From the NCBI GenBank assembly GCA_025359445.1, contig JANYGB010000044.1:36695-100694 (forward strand): DNA of 64,000 nt. The letters are read 5' to 3'. The stretch's first letter is position 1. Each line of letters starts with the position of its first letter. The notes beneath the pieces are model-generated. The model ran no database searches. It was not told the origin of the DNA and worked only from the letters and a program-made list of their open reading frames with translations. The DNA comes from Sphingomonadaceae bacterium. Lineage in GTDB: Bacteria; Pseudomonadota; Alphaproteobacteria; Sphingomonadales; Sphingomonadaceae. Made by a program: the position numbers and the translations under genes. This document shows, in pieces, positions 57,247-64,000 of this stretch.

Positions 57247-57785
57247 AGCGCGCCGTGCTCCTGCTCGCCGTCACCGCTCTGGCCGCGTGCTCCAGGCCCG
57301 CGCCGGAAGAGCCCGATACCACCGTCCTGGCGTCGAGCGCTGCCGAAGCGGCTGACGCCGCGAGCGCCGCTGTTGCACCTGCCGCGCCACTGGCATCAGC
57401 TCCAGCGGCAGCTCCTGCCCCAGCGCCCACGCCGCCCTCCGAATCGCGCGACCCGGCAAAAGTCGTGGTTGCCTGGGCTAAAGCGATCAGCCTCACGGAC
57501 TGGGGCAGCGCCTATCTTTATTGGGGCGATCATGGCGCGCGCTCGGGGTTCACCGCAGCACAGTTCGCCGCCAAATGGGGCAAGCTCGCCAATCCCGAAT
57601 TCGAATTGCAGGCCGGCGATACCGAGGGCGGGGCAGGTTCGCTCTATTACACCGCGCCGATCGTGCTGATTGATGGCAAACGGCATGTGCGCGGCGAAGT
57701 CGTGCTGCGCCGGGTCAACGATGTCGACGGGGCGAGCGCCGAACAGCTGCGCTGGCACATCGAGAGTTTGACGGTCGCTCCCTGA
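57243..57785 (+). CDS. Lipoprotein of unknown function
   Basis: A 180-residue protein: signal peptide [16 protein letters not shown] with lipobox LAAC, an Ala/Pro-rich linker, and a C-terminal domain ([39 protein letters not shown]) resembling DUF-type NTF2-like modules. Starts at 57243 by ATGA overlap with argB. Function unknown. Confidence 0.8.
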   Translation: MKRAVLLLAVTALAACSRPAPEEPDTTVLASSAAEAADAASAAVAPAAPLASAPAAAPAPAPTPPSESRDPAKVVVAWAKAISLTDWGSAYLYWGDHGARSGFTAAQFAAKWGKLANPEFELQAGDTEGGAGSLYYTAPIVLIDGKRHVRGEVVLRRVNDVDGASAEQLRWHIESLTVAP

Positions 57786-57790
57786 TTCCA

Positions 57791-57912
57791 AAATCCGTTC
57801 GTCCTGTGGAGCGGTTGAGCGAAGCGAAGACGCGTCTTGAAGGACCACGTGCGGCTGTGGTCCGAGACGGGCCTTCGCTTCGCTCAGTCCCTCCTCACCA
57901 CGAACGGGATTT
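57791..57912. repeat. Long inverted repeat, family R6
   Basis: Outer arms AAATCCGTTCGT (57791-57802) and ACGAACGGGATTT (57900-57912), inner arms TGAGCGAAGCGAAG (57816-57829) and CTTCGCTTCGCTCA (57873-57886), and a central hairpin GGACCAC/GTGGTCC. It lies between a lipoprotein gene and yggT. No other copy is seen here. Confidence 0.75.
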
Positions 57913-57984
57913 AGGGGAGCGAGGTTGCCCTTGCCCCCGCTCCTCGGCTAAGCGCCGTGGCTCATTGGCAGGAGAATTTCACCC

Positions 57985-58281
57985 GTGGTCTATTTGGCGC
58001 TGATCGATATCGTTGGTTACCTGATCTCGATCGTGATCATGCTGGTGATCGTGCAATTCGTGCTCAGCCTGCTGTTCAGCTTCAACGTGGTCGATCGGCA
58101 TAGCCAGTGGGCCGGGGCGCTGTGGACTGCGGTTAACGCGCTGCTCGCGCCGATTTTGCGGCCGATCCAGCGCTTCATGCCCGATACCGGGATGATCGAC
58201 CTGTCGCCGATGGTGCTGATCGTGCTGCTGACGGTGCTGCAGAAAGTCCTCGGCGCACTGGCCATCGCGAGCATGCAGTGA
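57985..58281 (+). CDS. YggT-family membrane protein
   Basis: A 98-residue protein with two hydrophobic segments and the motif [34 protein letters not shown]. The family is linked to cell envelope and osmotic behaviour. GTG at 57985 has AGGAGA upstream. The folD start overlaps its stop (GTGA). Confidence 0.88.
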   Translation: MVYLALIDIVGYLISIVIMLVIVQFVLSLLFSFNVVDRHSQWAGALWTAVNALLAPILRPIQRFMPDTGMIDLSPMVLIVLLTVLQKVLGALAIASMQ

Positions 58282-59174
58282 GCGCTGCGGTAATCGACGG
58301 CAAGGCTTTTGCAGCCACGCTGCGCGCCACGGTCGCGGAGTATGCCGCGACCTTCGAGCAAAGCGCCGGGCGCAAGGCGGGCCTCGCGGTTGTGCTGGTC
58401 GGCGAAGACCCGGCGAGCGAGGTCTATGTCCGCAGCAAGGGCAAGGCGACGCTCGAATGCGGCATGGCGAGTTTCGAGCACAAGCTCGCGGAGGATACCT
58501 CACAGGAAGCCCTGCTGGCGTTGATCGACCGGCTCAATGCCGATCCGGCGGTCGATGGCATCCTGGTTCAATTGCCCTTGCCGAAGCATCTTGATGAGCA
58601 GGCGGTGGTCGAACGGATCAACCCGGCCAAGGATGTCGACGGGTTGACCCCGGTCAGCACCGGGCGGCTCGCGCTCGGCTTGCCGGGGCTGGTGCCGTGC
58701 ACCCCGCTCGGCTCGCTGATGCTGCTCAAGGATCGGCTGGGGAGCCTGTCGGGCCTCGACGCCGTAGTGATCGGGCGCTCGATCCTGGTCGGCAAGCCGA
58801 TGGCGCAATTGCTGCTGGCGGAGAGTTGCACGGTGACGATCGCTCACTCGCGCACTAAAGATTTGCCAGACGTTGTCCGCCGCGCCGATATCGTGGTTGC
58901 CGCAGTGGGCCGCCCCGAGATGGTCAAGGGATCGTGGCTTAAGCCCGGCGCGACCGTGATCGATGTCGGGATCAACCGGCTCGCGCCTGTCGAGGGCGCC
59001 AGCAAAGGGCGTTTGGTGGGCGATGTCGATTTCGCCAGCGCTGCCGAAGTCGCCGGGGCGATCACCCCGGTCCCGGGCGGAGTCGGGCCGATGACCATCG
59101 CAGTTCTGCTGCGCAACACGCTGGTCGCCGCGCACCGCAACGCTGGGGTGGCGCTGGCCAAGGACGCACTTTAA
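58278..59174 (+). CDS. folD: Methylenetetrahydrofolate dehydrogenase / cyclohydrolase
   Basis: A 298-residue bifunctional enzyme that oxidises methylene-THF and hydrolyses methenyl-THF. The catalytic K54 is in YVRSKGKA, with [19 protein letters not shown] and [16 protein letters not shown] following. It starts at GTG within the yggT stop. With metF it serves one-carbon metabolism though the two loci are apart. Confidence 0.96.
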   Translation: MSAAVIDGKAFAATLRATVAEYAATFEQSAGRKAGLAVVLVGEDPASEVYVRSKGKATLECGMASFEHKLAEDTSQEALLALIDRLNADPAVDGILVQLPLPKHLDEQAVVERINPAKDVDGLTPVSTGRLALGLPGLVPCTPLGSLMLLKDRLGSLSGLDAVVIGRSILVGKPMAQLLLAESCTVTIAHSRTKDLPDVVRRADIVVAAVGRPEMVKGSWLKPGATVIDVGINRLAPVEGASKGRLVGDVDFASAAEVAGAITPVPGGVGPMTIAVLLRNTLVAAHRNAGVALAKDAL

Positions 59175-59216
59175 CGCGTGCTGGCCACGCTTCATCAGGG
59201 CGAGTAATACCGGGCC

Positions 59217-59921
59217 ATGAAAAAACCGATTCTTGCTCTGGCCGCCTTGGCCCTGATCGGCGCGCCTGCCCTGGCCCGCGATCGCCGTGATAACCGTGAC
59301 GGCAACGGCAACGCCAATCCCAGCGCGGTCGTCACCGCCGAGGTTGCTTTTGCACAGCTGGCGCAGGCCAAAGGGCAATGGACCGCGTTCCGCGCCACCG
59401 CGACCAAAGATGCGGTGATGTTCGTGCCGCAGATGGCTTATGCGCAAGGCTTTCTGGCCGGCAAACCCGATCCGGCAGCGGCGGTCAAATGGCAGCCGCA
59501 TCAAGTCTGGTCGAGTTGTGACGGCAGCCTTGCGGTGACCCGCGGCGCTTGGCAGCGCGCCGATGGCAGCACCGGCTATTTCACCACCGTGTGGCAGCGC
59601 CAGAAAAACCTCTCGTACAAATGGGTGCTTGATCAAGCCGAGACCTTGCCGATGCCGCTCGATGGGCCCGAAATGATCGCTGCGAAAGTGGCCGATTGCC
59701 CGGCGGGCTATCGTCCGGAACGCGCGGCCAAGCCTAAAGATTTCAAGGGCAGCCTGCTCCCGCTCGATCTTGCGCACCGCAGCGGCGTTTCGCTTGATGG
59801 CACGCTCGGCTGGGATGTGACGGTCATGCCCGATGGCGCACGCCGCTTCGTGGTGACGATGACCAGCGACGGCAAGCCAGTCACCGTGCAGGACCTGCAG
59901 GTCGAAGCGCCGCCCAAGTAA
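59217..59921 (+). CDS. Exported protein of unknown function
   Basis: A 234-residue protein with signal peptide MKKPILALAALALIGAPALA and a basic, Asn/Asp-rich segment (RDRRDNRDGNGNANP). The body (VAFAQLAQAKGQWTAFRATATKDAVMFVPQM, GAWQRADGSTGYFTTVWQRQKN) resembles an NTF2/SnoaL-like fold found in many sphingomonad proteins. One base separates it from marC. Function unknown. Confidence 0.75.
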   Translation: MKKPILALAALALIGAPALARDRRDNRDGNGNANPSAVVTAEVAFAQLAQAKGQWTAFRATATKDAVMFVPQMAYAQGFLAGKPDPAAAVKWQPHQVWSSCDGSLAVTRGAWQRADGSTGYFTTVWQRQKNLSYKWVLDQAETLPMPLDGPEMIAAKVADCPAGYRPERAAKPKDFKGSLLPLDLAHRSGVSLDGTLGWDVTVMPDGARRFVVTMTSDGKPVTVQDLQVEAPPK

Positions 59922-59922
59922 G

Positions 59923-60549
59923 ATGCTTGACCTGTTCCTTTCGGCCTTCATCACCTTGTTCGTGGTGATCGATCCGCCCGGCTGCGCGCCGATCTATGCC
60001 GGGCTGGTCAAGGGCGCGAGCCACCGCCAGGCGCTGACCATGGCGGTTCGCGCCTGCGTGATCGCCATGCTGATCCTGGTGGTATTCGCGCTGTTTGGCG
60101 AAAACCTGCTCGGTGCGCTGCATATCGAGCTTAACTCGTTCCGCATCGCCGGCGGGATCATGCTGTTCGTGATCGCGATGGACATGGTGTTCGAAAAGCG
60201 CACCCAACGCCGCGAGGAGCGCGCCGACAAGATCAGAGCCACTCCGGAAATTGAAGACGTCTCGGTCTTCCCGATGGCGATGCCGATGATTGCCGGCCCC
60301 GGCTCAATCGCCACGATCATGCTGCTCACCCAGCGCGCGCAGGGAACCACCGAAACGCTGGTGGTGCTGGCGGCATTGGCGGCGGTGATGCTGCTCACCC
60401 TGGCTGCGCTGGCCGCCGCCGGACCGCTAATGAAACTGCTCGGCACCCGGGTCGAGGCGGTGATCACCCGGCTGCTCGGCGTGCTGCTGGCCGCGCTGGC
60501 GGCGCAATATGTGATCGATGGGCTGAAAGCGGTGCTGGCCTCGGCATGA
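59923..60549 (+). CDS. MarC-family membrane protein
   Basis: A 208-residue protein with about six helices. FVVIDPPGCAPIYAGLVKG and FPMAMPMIAGPGSIATIMLLTQ are the MarC family motifs. Family proteins were linked to multiple antibiotic resistance by name, but the transport role is unproven. Overlaps the YdeI-like gene by four bases. Confidence 0.9.
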   Translation: MLDLFLSAFITLFVVIDPPGCAPIYAGLVKGASHRQALTMAVRACVIAMLILVVFALFGENLLGALHIELNSFRIAGGIMLFVIAMDMVFEKRTQRREERADKIRATPEIEDVSVFPMAMPMIAGPGSIATIMLLTQRAQGTTETLVVLAALAAVMLLTLAALAAAGPLMKLLGTRVEAVITRLLGVLLAALAAQYVIDGLKAVLASA

Positions 60550-61142
60550 GTGTGCCGGACGAGCTGGGTAAAGGCGGCTTGCCGATTGCGGGATTTGCCG
60601 ACCTTACGGCCTTTTCGCAGTGGCTCGATCAGCAGCCCGCGAACAGCACGGGACTGTGGCTGCGGCTCGCCAAGAAAGGCAGCGCAACTTTGAGCCTGTC
60701 AAAGCAGCAGGCGATCGATGCAGCGCTGTGCCACGGCTGGATCGACGGCCAGCTCGGCACCTGCGACGCGAACCATTTCCTGGTCCGGCTCACGCCGCGC
60801 AAAGCCCGCAGCAAATGGTCGCAAATCAACTGCACCCGGGCGGAGCAGCTGATCAGCGAGGGCCTGATAACGCCCGACGGCCTGATGCAGGTGACTGCCG
60901 CCAAGGCCGATGGTCGCTGGGACGCCGCCTATGCTCCGGCCAGCACGGTCACGGTGCCGGACGATTTGCAGGCCGCACTCGGTGCCAGTCCCGCCGCGGC
61001 GGCGTTCTTCGCCAAGCTGACCGGGGCCAATCGCTATGCCATCCTGTACCGCATCGGGTCGGTCAAACGGGCGGAAACGCGGGCACGCAAGATTGCCGGT
61101 TTTGTCGCGATGATGGAGCGCGGCGAAACCATCCACGGCTAA
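60546..61142 (+). CDS. YdeI/OmpD-associated family protein
   Basis: A 198-residue protein: LWLRLAKKGS, QQAIDAALCHGWIDGQ, FLVRLTPRKARSKWSQIN and the C-terminal YRIGSVKRAETRARKIAGFVAMMERGE are the YdeI signature. Members are associated with resistance to peptides or bacteriocins, mechanism unknown. ATGA overlap with marC suggests co-transcription. Confidence 0.9.
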   Translation: MSVPDELGKGGLPIAGFADLTAFSQWLDQQPANSTGLWLRLAKKGSATLSLSKQQAIDAALCHGWIDGQLGTCDANHFLVRLTPRKARSKWSQINCTRAEQLISEGLITPDGLMQVTAAKADGRWDAAYAPASTVTVPDDLQAALGASPAAAAFFAKLTGANRYAILYRIGSVKRAETRARKIAGFVAMMERGETIHG

Positions 61143-61155
61143 GCCGGTATTGGCC

Positions 61156-62058
61156 CTAGCGCCGCTGGCGTCTGATCTCGCACAGCACAAAACGTCCGCC
61201 GATCCGCTTGTGGTAGTACAGCGTCAGTCCATCGGCCGAAAGGCTCGGCGCTTCGACGTGGCCCGCGATGCCCGCGACCGGCTGCGGCGTATCGAACGGT
61301 TTGTCCGGCGCGCTGCGCGCTGCCCGCATGATCACCGGCTCTGCGTGCGCCATATCCGTCACGCGGGTGAAGAACAGCTCCAGCCCGTCGCGTGAAATTG
61401 CCGCTGCATAGTTGAGCGCACCTTGGTTGACTTTGCCTAGCTGGGCGTCGCTGTCCGCAACGGCGCGGAAGCCGTCGCCGCGCTTGCGCGCCAGCTCGAT
61501 TTTTGCGCTGTCGGGATAGGGCTTGCCGCTGAACCGGCCTTCGCTGACCCACAACGACTGGCCGTCCCGCGCGACTTCGGCATCGAACTGGACGATCCCG
61601 GCCCGCCGCGGTGAGATCCCCGGCACCAGTTTGGGCGCGACGCGGCCGCCGTTGCCGGCGCGGTAAAGCGTCGACAGGCTTTGCCCATAGCTGCGCAGCG
61701 AGACGAAATAGAGCGTGCCGGAGCGGTCGAGGCTGGCCACCCCGTCGAGCGTCTTGCTGTTGGCCTGCCCCAGCGCTGCGGGTTTGGCAAAGCTGCCATC
61801 GGCCGTGCGCCGGGCGCTGAACAAATCGGTGTCGAAGCCCGGCGCATTGCTCGAATTGAACAATAATTGCCGGCCGTCAGCCGTAATGAACGGCTCCATC
61901 GCATCGCCGGCAAAGCCCGGCAGCGCAATCTGCTGTTCGCCCTTGAAGCCGTGATAAGCCGCCGCCGCCGCCGGCGGCGTAAGGGCTTGCGACGCTGCCA
62001 TTGCCGCTCCGAGTCCGGTGGCCAGGACCGCGAGGGTTCGCAGGCCCCCGGCGATCAC
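61156..62058 (-). CDS. Exported beta-propeller protein (TolB/PD40 repeats)
   Basis: A 300-residue protein with a hydrophobic N-terminal export signal (LAVLATGLGAAMAAS). Repeats such as EPFITADGRQLLFNSS, VASLDRSGTLYFVSLRS, AAISRDGLELFFTR and PSLSADGLTLYYHKR fit PD40 blades of a six-bladed propeller. Binding partner unknown. It starts by ATGA overlap with the Lon-N-domain gene. Confidence 0.82.
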   Translation of the reverse strand: MIAGGLRTLAVLATGLGAAMAASQALTPPAAAAAYHGFKGEQQIALPGFAGDAMEPFITADGRQLLFNSSNAPGFDTDLFSARRTADGSFAKPAALGQANSKTLDGVASLDRSGTLYFVSLRSYGQSLSTLYRAGNGGRVAPKLVPGISPRRAGIVQFDAEVARDGQSLWVSEGRFSGKPYPDSAKIELARKRGDGFRAVADSDAQLGKVNQGALNYAAAISRDGLELFFTRVTDMAHAEPVIMRAARSAPDKPFDTPQPVAGIAGHVEAPSLSADGLTLYYHKRIGGRFVLCEIRRQRR

Positions 62059-62678
62059 TGCAAGGTCACCCGGCCATCATCGCTGTCATGGCGACCGAAA
62101 AATTGCATCAGCTGCACCAGCAGCTCGCACCGTGCGCTGAGGCCGTCGGCTTCGAGCAGCGCCTGCTTGGCGGCGGCGTCGAACGGCGCGATCTGGCTGA
62201 CCCCATCGATCAGCGATTCGTCATCGAGCCGCGCAACCGCGTCCCAATCGACCGCATAGCCCTGCGCATCGGCAAAGCGCCGCGCTTCGCGCTCAAAGCT
62301 GGCGCGCTCGACTGCAGCAAGCGCAGGCTCGTCCTCCTCGCCCAGCAGATCGGCCTCGATCTGGCGGAACGGGGTGGCGACGTCCAATTCGCGCACCATC
62401 CGGAACCGCGCCTGTCCCTCAAGCACGAGGTTGAAGCGGCCGTCGTCGAGCGCTTCGAATTCGCCGATCTTGCCGATGCACCCGACCTGGTACAGCGCTG
62501 CGCCTTCCTCGCTGCCCTTACTTTTCAGGGTCACGCGCGGCTGGATCATCCCGATCAACCGGTCGCGCGCCAGTGCATCCATAATCAGCGCCTTGTAGCG
62601 CGGCTCGAAAATATGCAGCGGCAGTTGCAGCCCCGGAAACAGGATCGCGCCGGGCAGGGGGAAGATTGAAACGCGCAT
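62055..62678 (-). CDS. Lon N-terminal (substrate-binding) domain protein
   Basis: A 207-residue protein that consists of the Lon substrate-binding domain only, without ATPase or protease: VSIFPLPGAILFPGLQLPLHIFEPRYKALI, VGCIGKIGEFEALDDGRFNLVLEGQARF. Stand-alone forms are common next to thioredoxin-like genes. It begins three bases after the thioredoxin-domain gene stop. Confidence 0.9.
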   Translation of the reverse strand: MRVSIFPLPGAILFPGLQLPLHIFEPRYKALIMDALARDRLIGMIQPRVTLKSKGSEEGAALYQVGCIGKIGEFEALDDGRFNLVLEGQARFRMVRELDVATPFRQIEADLLGEEDEPALAAVERASFEREARRFADAQGYAVDWDAVARLDDESLIDGVSQIAPFDAAAKQALLEADGLSARCELLVQLMQFFGRHDSDDGRVTLQ

Positions 62679-62681
62679 GTT

Positions 62682-63590
62682 CTAACCGAACAGCAGCAGC
62701 GACAGCCGCCGCCGTTGCGCCGCGACCCATGGGTCTTCAAGTCCAGTCGCTTCGAACATCTGGAGCAGCTTGCCCCGCGCCGCGCCTTCGTTCCATTCGC
62801 GGTCCTCGCCGATCATCGCGAGCAAGGTATCGCTCGCCGCATCGCGTGTCCCCGCAGCAAAGGCGGCTTCGGCATAGGCAAGCCGTGCCGCGAAGTTCTC
62901 CGGGGCGGTTGCCGCCACCTTCAGCGCGGCCAGTTCGCTGTCATCGGGCTTGTTGCGGGCAAGGTCGAGTGCGGTCCGAGCGCGCGCAATTTCGGCGTCA
63001 TCCGCCAATTGCGGCACTATCGCAGCCAGCACGCCATCGGCCGATGCAAATTCGCCCAACGCGGTAAGCGAGCGCACCAGTCCGCCGATCGCCGCGCCAC
63101 TGGTGGGATCAATCTCGGCAATCTGTGAAAAAATCGAGGCGGCGCGGTCGGCCTCGCCGCTCGCCAGCACTTCCTCGCCCATCGCCAATAGCGGGGTGAT
63201 GTCCTCGGTTGGCGCTGCGCCGCCCGGCCGCACCGGCAAGTTCGCCAAAATCTGGTCGAGCTGTGCCTTCAATTGGCTCTCGGTCCGCGCCTGGGTCAGG
63301 TCGGCAACCGGCTGACCCTGGTAAATCGCATAGACCGTGGGGATCGATTTGACCTGGAACTGCTGCGCGATGAACGGCTCTTCGTCGACATTGACCTTGG
63401 CCAGCAGCACGCCCTTGTCGGCATAGTCGGCCGTGACCTTTTCCAGCGTCGGGCTCAGCGCCTTGCACGGCCCGCACCATTCGGCCCAGAAATCGAGCAC
63501 CACCAGCGCTGTCATCGAAGGTTCGATCACATTGGTGCGGAACCGGTCGACCGCTTTCTGTTCGTCGAGATTTAGGCCGAGGCTTGCCAC
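62682..63590 (-). CDS. Thioredoxin-domain tetratricopeptide protein (CnoX/YbbN type)
   Basis: About 302 residues: thioredoxin domain with WCGPC (active cysteines 39 and 42) in DFWAEWCGPCKALSP, then TPR-like helices to the end. YbbN/CnoX proteins act as holdase chaperones working with GroEL, and the retained CXXC suggests redox ability. GTG at 63590 has CGGAG six bases upstream and is preferred to the longer frame from 63695, which adds an unrelated leader. Confidence 0.9.
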   Translation of the reverse strand: MASLGLNLDEQKAVDRFRTNVIEPSMTALVVLDFWAEWCGPCKALSPTLEKVTADYADKGVLLAKVNVDEEPFIAQQFQVKSIPTVYAIYQGQPVADLTQARTESQLKAQLDQILANLPVRPGGAAPTEDITPLLAMGEEVLASGEADRAASIFSQIAEIDPTSGAAIGGLVRSLTALGEFASADGVLAAIVPQLADDAEIARARTALDLARNKPDDSELAALKVAATAPENFAARLAYAEAAFAAGTRDAASDTLLAMIGEDREWNEGAARGKLLQMFEATGLEDPWVAAQRRRLSLLLFG

Positions 63591-63646
63591 GCGGTGCTCC
63601 GTGATGGGTGAAATGACTGGCCCCCAATTTGGGCCTTTGTTGCCAT

Positions 63647-63709
63647 TTGCCAAGGGATAAAGCGCGGCGAGGCCGGGGCCAGACGCAATGGGCACTTTTC
63701 CCTTGGCAA
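63647..63709. repeat. Inverted repeat TTGCCAAGGGA upstream of tRNA-Gly
   Basis: TTGCCAAGGGA (63647-63657) and TCCCTTGGCAA (63699-63709) with a 41-base spacer; both extend loosely (ATAAAG/CTTTTC). The nine bases TTGCCAAGG recur in the anticodon arm of tRNA-Gly (63814-63822). Either a hairpin or remnants of tRNA-derived sequence. Confidence 0.45.
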
Positions 63710-63783
63710 GCGCTGGACCCGATGCTAACCGCCCGCCTCTCCCCGGCCTGCCACCGTTTCGGCAGCAGGCACAGGACGTTCGA

Positions 63784-63858
63784 GCGGGCGTAGCTCAGGG
63801 GTAGAGCACAACCTTGCCAAGGTTGGGGTCGAGGGTTCGAATCCCTTCGCCCGCTCCA
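63784..63858 (+). tRNA. tRNA-Gly (anticodon GCC), CCA encoded
   Basis: Acceptor arm GCGGGCG pairs with CGCCCGC, followed by discriminator T and an encoded CCA. D arm AGCTCAGGGGTAGAGC, anticodon arm ACCTTGCCAAGGT with GCC in the loop, variable loop, and T arm GAGGGTTCGAATCCCTT. All parts of a glycine tRNA are present. Confidence 0.97.
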
Positions 63859-63943
63859 AATTTTCCACAAATCGCAGAACTCCGCCAGAAACCGTCTGGC
63901 CAACGGTCGTGTGCGCAAATCTTCTACACAGAGCTTCTACACA

Positions 63944-64000
63944 ATGGTGCGGGCGATCATGGCCGAACCGTCGGTAAACGCTCGAAAAAGTCGCGGGCTG
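63944..64000 (+). CDS. Start of an unidentified reading frame downstream of tRNA-Gly, cut by window edge
   Basis: ATG at 63944 opens a frame of 19 codons (MVRAIMAEPSVNARKSRGL) to the window end. A ten-base direct repeat CTTCTACACA (63921 and 63934) precedes it, and no ribosome site is obvious. The position directly behind a tRNA gene would suit an integrase, but nothing in the visible residues shows this. Confidence 0.25.
   Translation, partial: MVRAIMAEPSVNARKSRGL

Noticed and set aside
58500..59954. 484-codon minus-strand frame
   Set aside because: Antisense to folD and the following exported protein gene; shadow composition.

Overview
The window is a GC-rich alphaproteobacterial chromosome segment, most likely from the Sphingomonadales (Erythrobacteraceae-like). 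This rests on gene content and order: a split metH next to an ArsR-methyltransferase fusion and metF, a yebC-ruvC-ruvA-ruvB run, GapR and DUF1244 proteins beside pyruvate kinase, and a queuosine-precursor transporter followed by argB, yggT and folD. The genus is an inference. Nearly all of the window is tightly packed housekeeping DNA with many 1-8 bp gene overlaps. The one clear accessory insert lies at about 25.95-27.75 kb and is visibly AT-rich.

Layout. 0-4 kb: leftward methionine/one-carbon operon (ArsR-methyltransferase, metF, metH homocysteine part, metH folate/B12 part) behind a perfect 20-bp palindrome. 4.1-7.6 kb: two small lipoproteins, then an acyl-CoA catabolic trio (SDR, acyl-CoA dehydrogenase, MaoC-like hydratase). 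7.6-11.7 kb: leftward arfB, RluA-type pseudouridine synthase, aminotransferase, fused pabBC. 11.8-16.2 kb: HerA-like ATPase and an M1 aminopeptidase. 16.2-19.9 kb: two-component pair, four-EF-hand protein, cupin and VOC proteins. 19.9-25.4 kb: aminopeptidase P, oligopeptidase B, thioesterase, alanine dehydrogenase. 25.4-28.9 kb: a repeat-bearing spacer, a frameshifted AIPR phage-defence gene and a frameshifted sensor kinase. 28.8-33.7 kb: response regulator, DUF4173 membrane protein, ftsK. 33.8-38.4 kb: ThiE-like protein, YggS, pyruvate kinase, DUF1244, GapR, SDR. 38.4-41.9 kb: yebC, ruvC (apparently with a CTG start), lipoprotein, ruvA, ruvB. 41.9-44 kb: an Xre regulator with a membrane partner, and a Ser/Thr-rich exported repeat protein. 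44-51.1 kb: aconitase, a DMT transporter, and a valine/branched acyl-CoA set. 51.2-55.4 kb: lipoprotein, cytochrome b561 with a molybdopterin protein, monooxygenase, nuclease, nucleoside transporter. 55.7-63.6 kb: queuosine-precursor transporter, argB, yggT, folD, marC, YdeI, TolB-like, Lon-N and thioredoxin genes. 63.8 kb: tRNA-Gly(GCC), then the start of an unidentified reading frame at the edge.

Intergenic gaps are seeded with at least five families of GC-rich palindromic repeats. One family (five copies) supplies the stop codon and the last residues, SSRA, of two unrelated proteins. The points most worth a second look are the broken AIPR gene with a visible restriction-like nuclease motif, the neighbouring broken kinase, the non-AUG ruvC start, the methionine-operon palindrome, the exported Ser/Thr repeat protein, and the repeat-derived protein C-termini.
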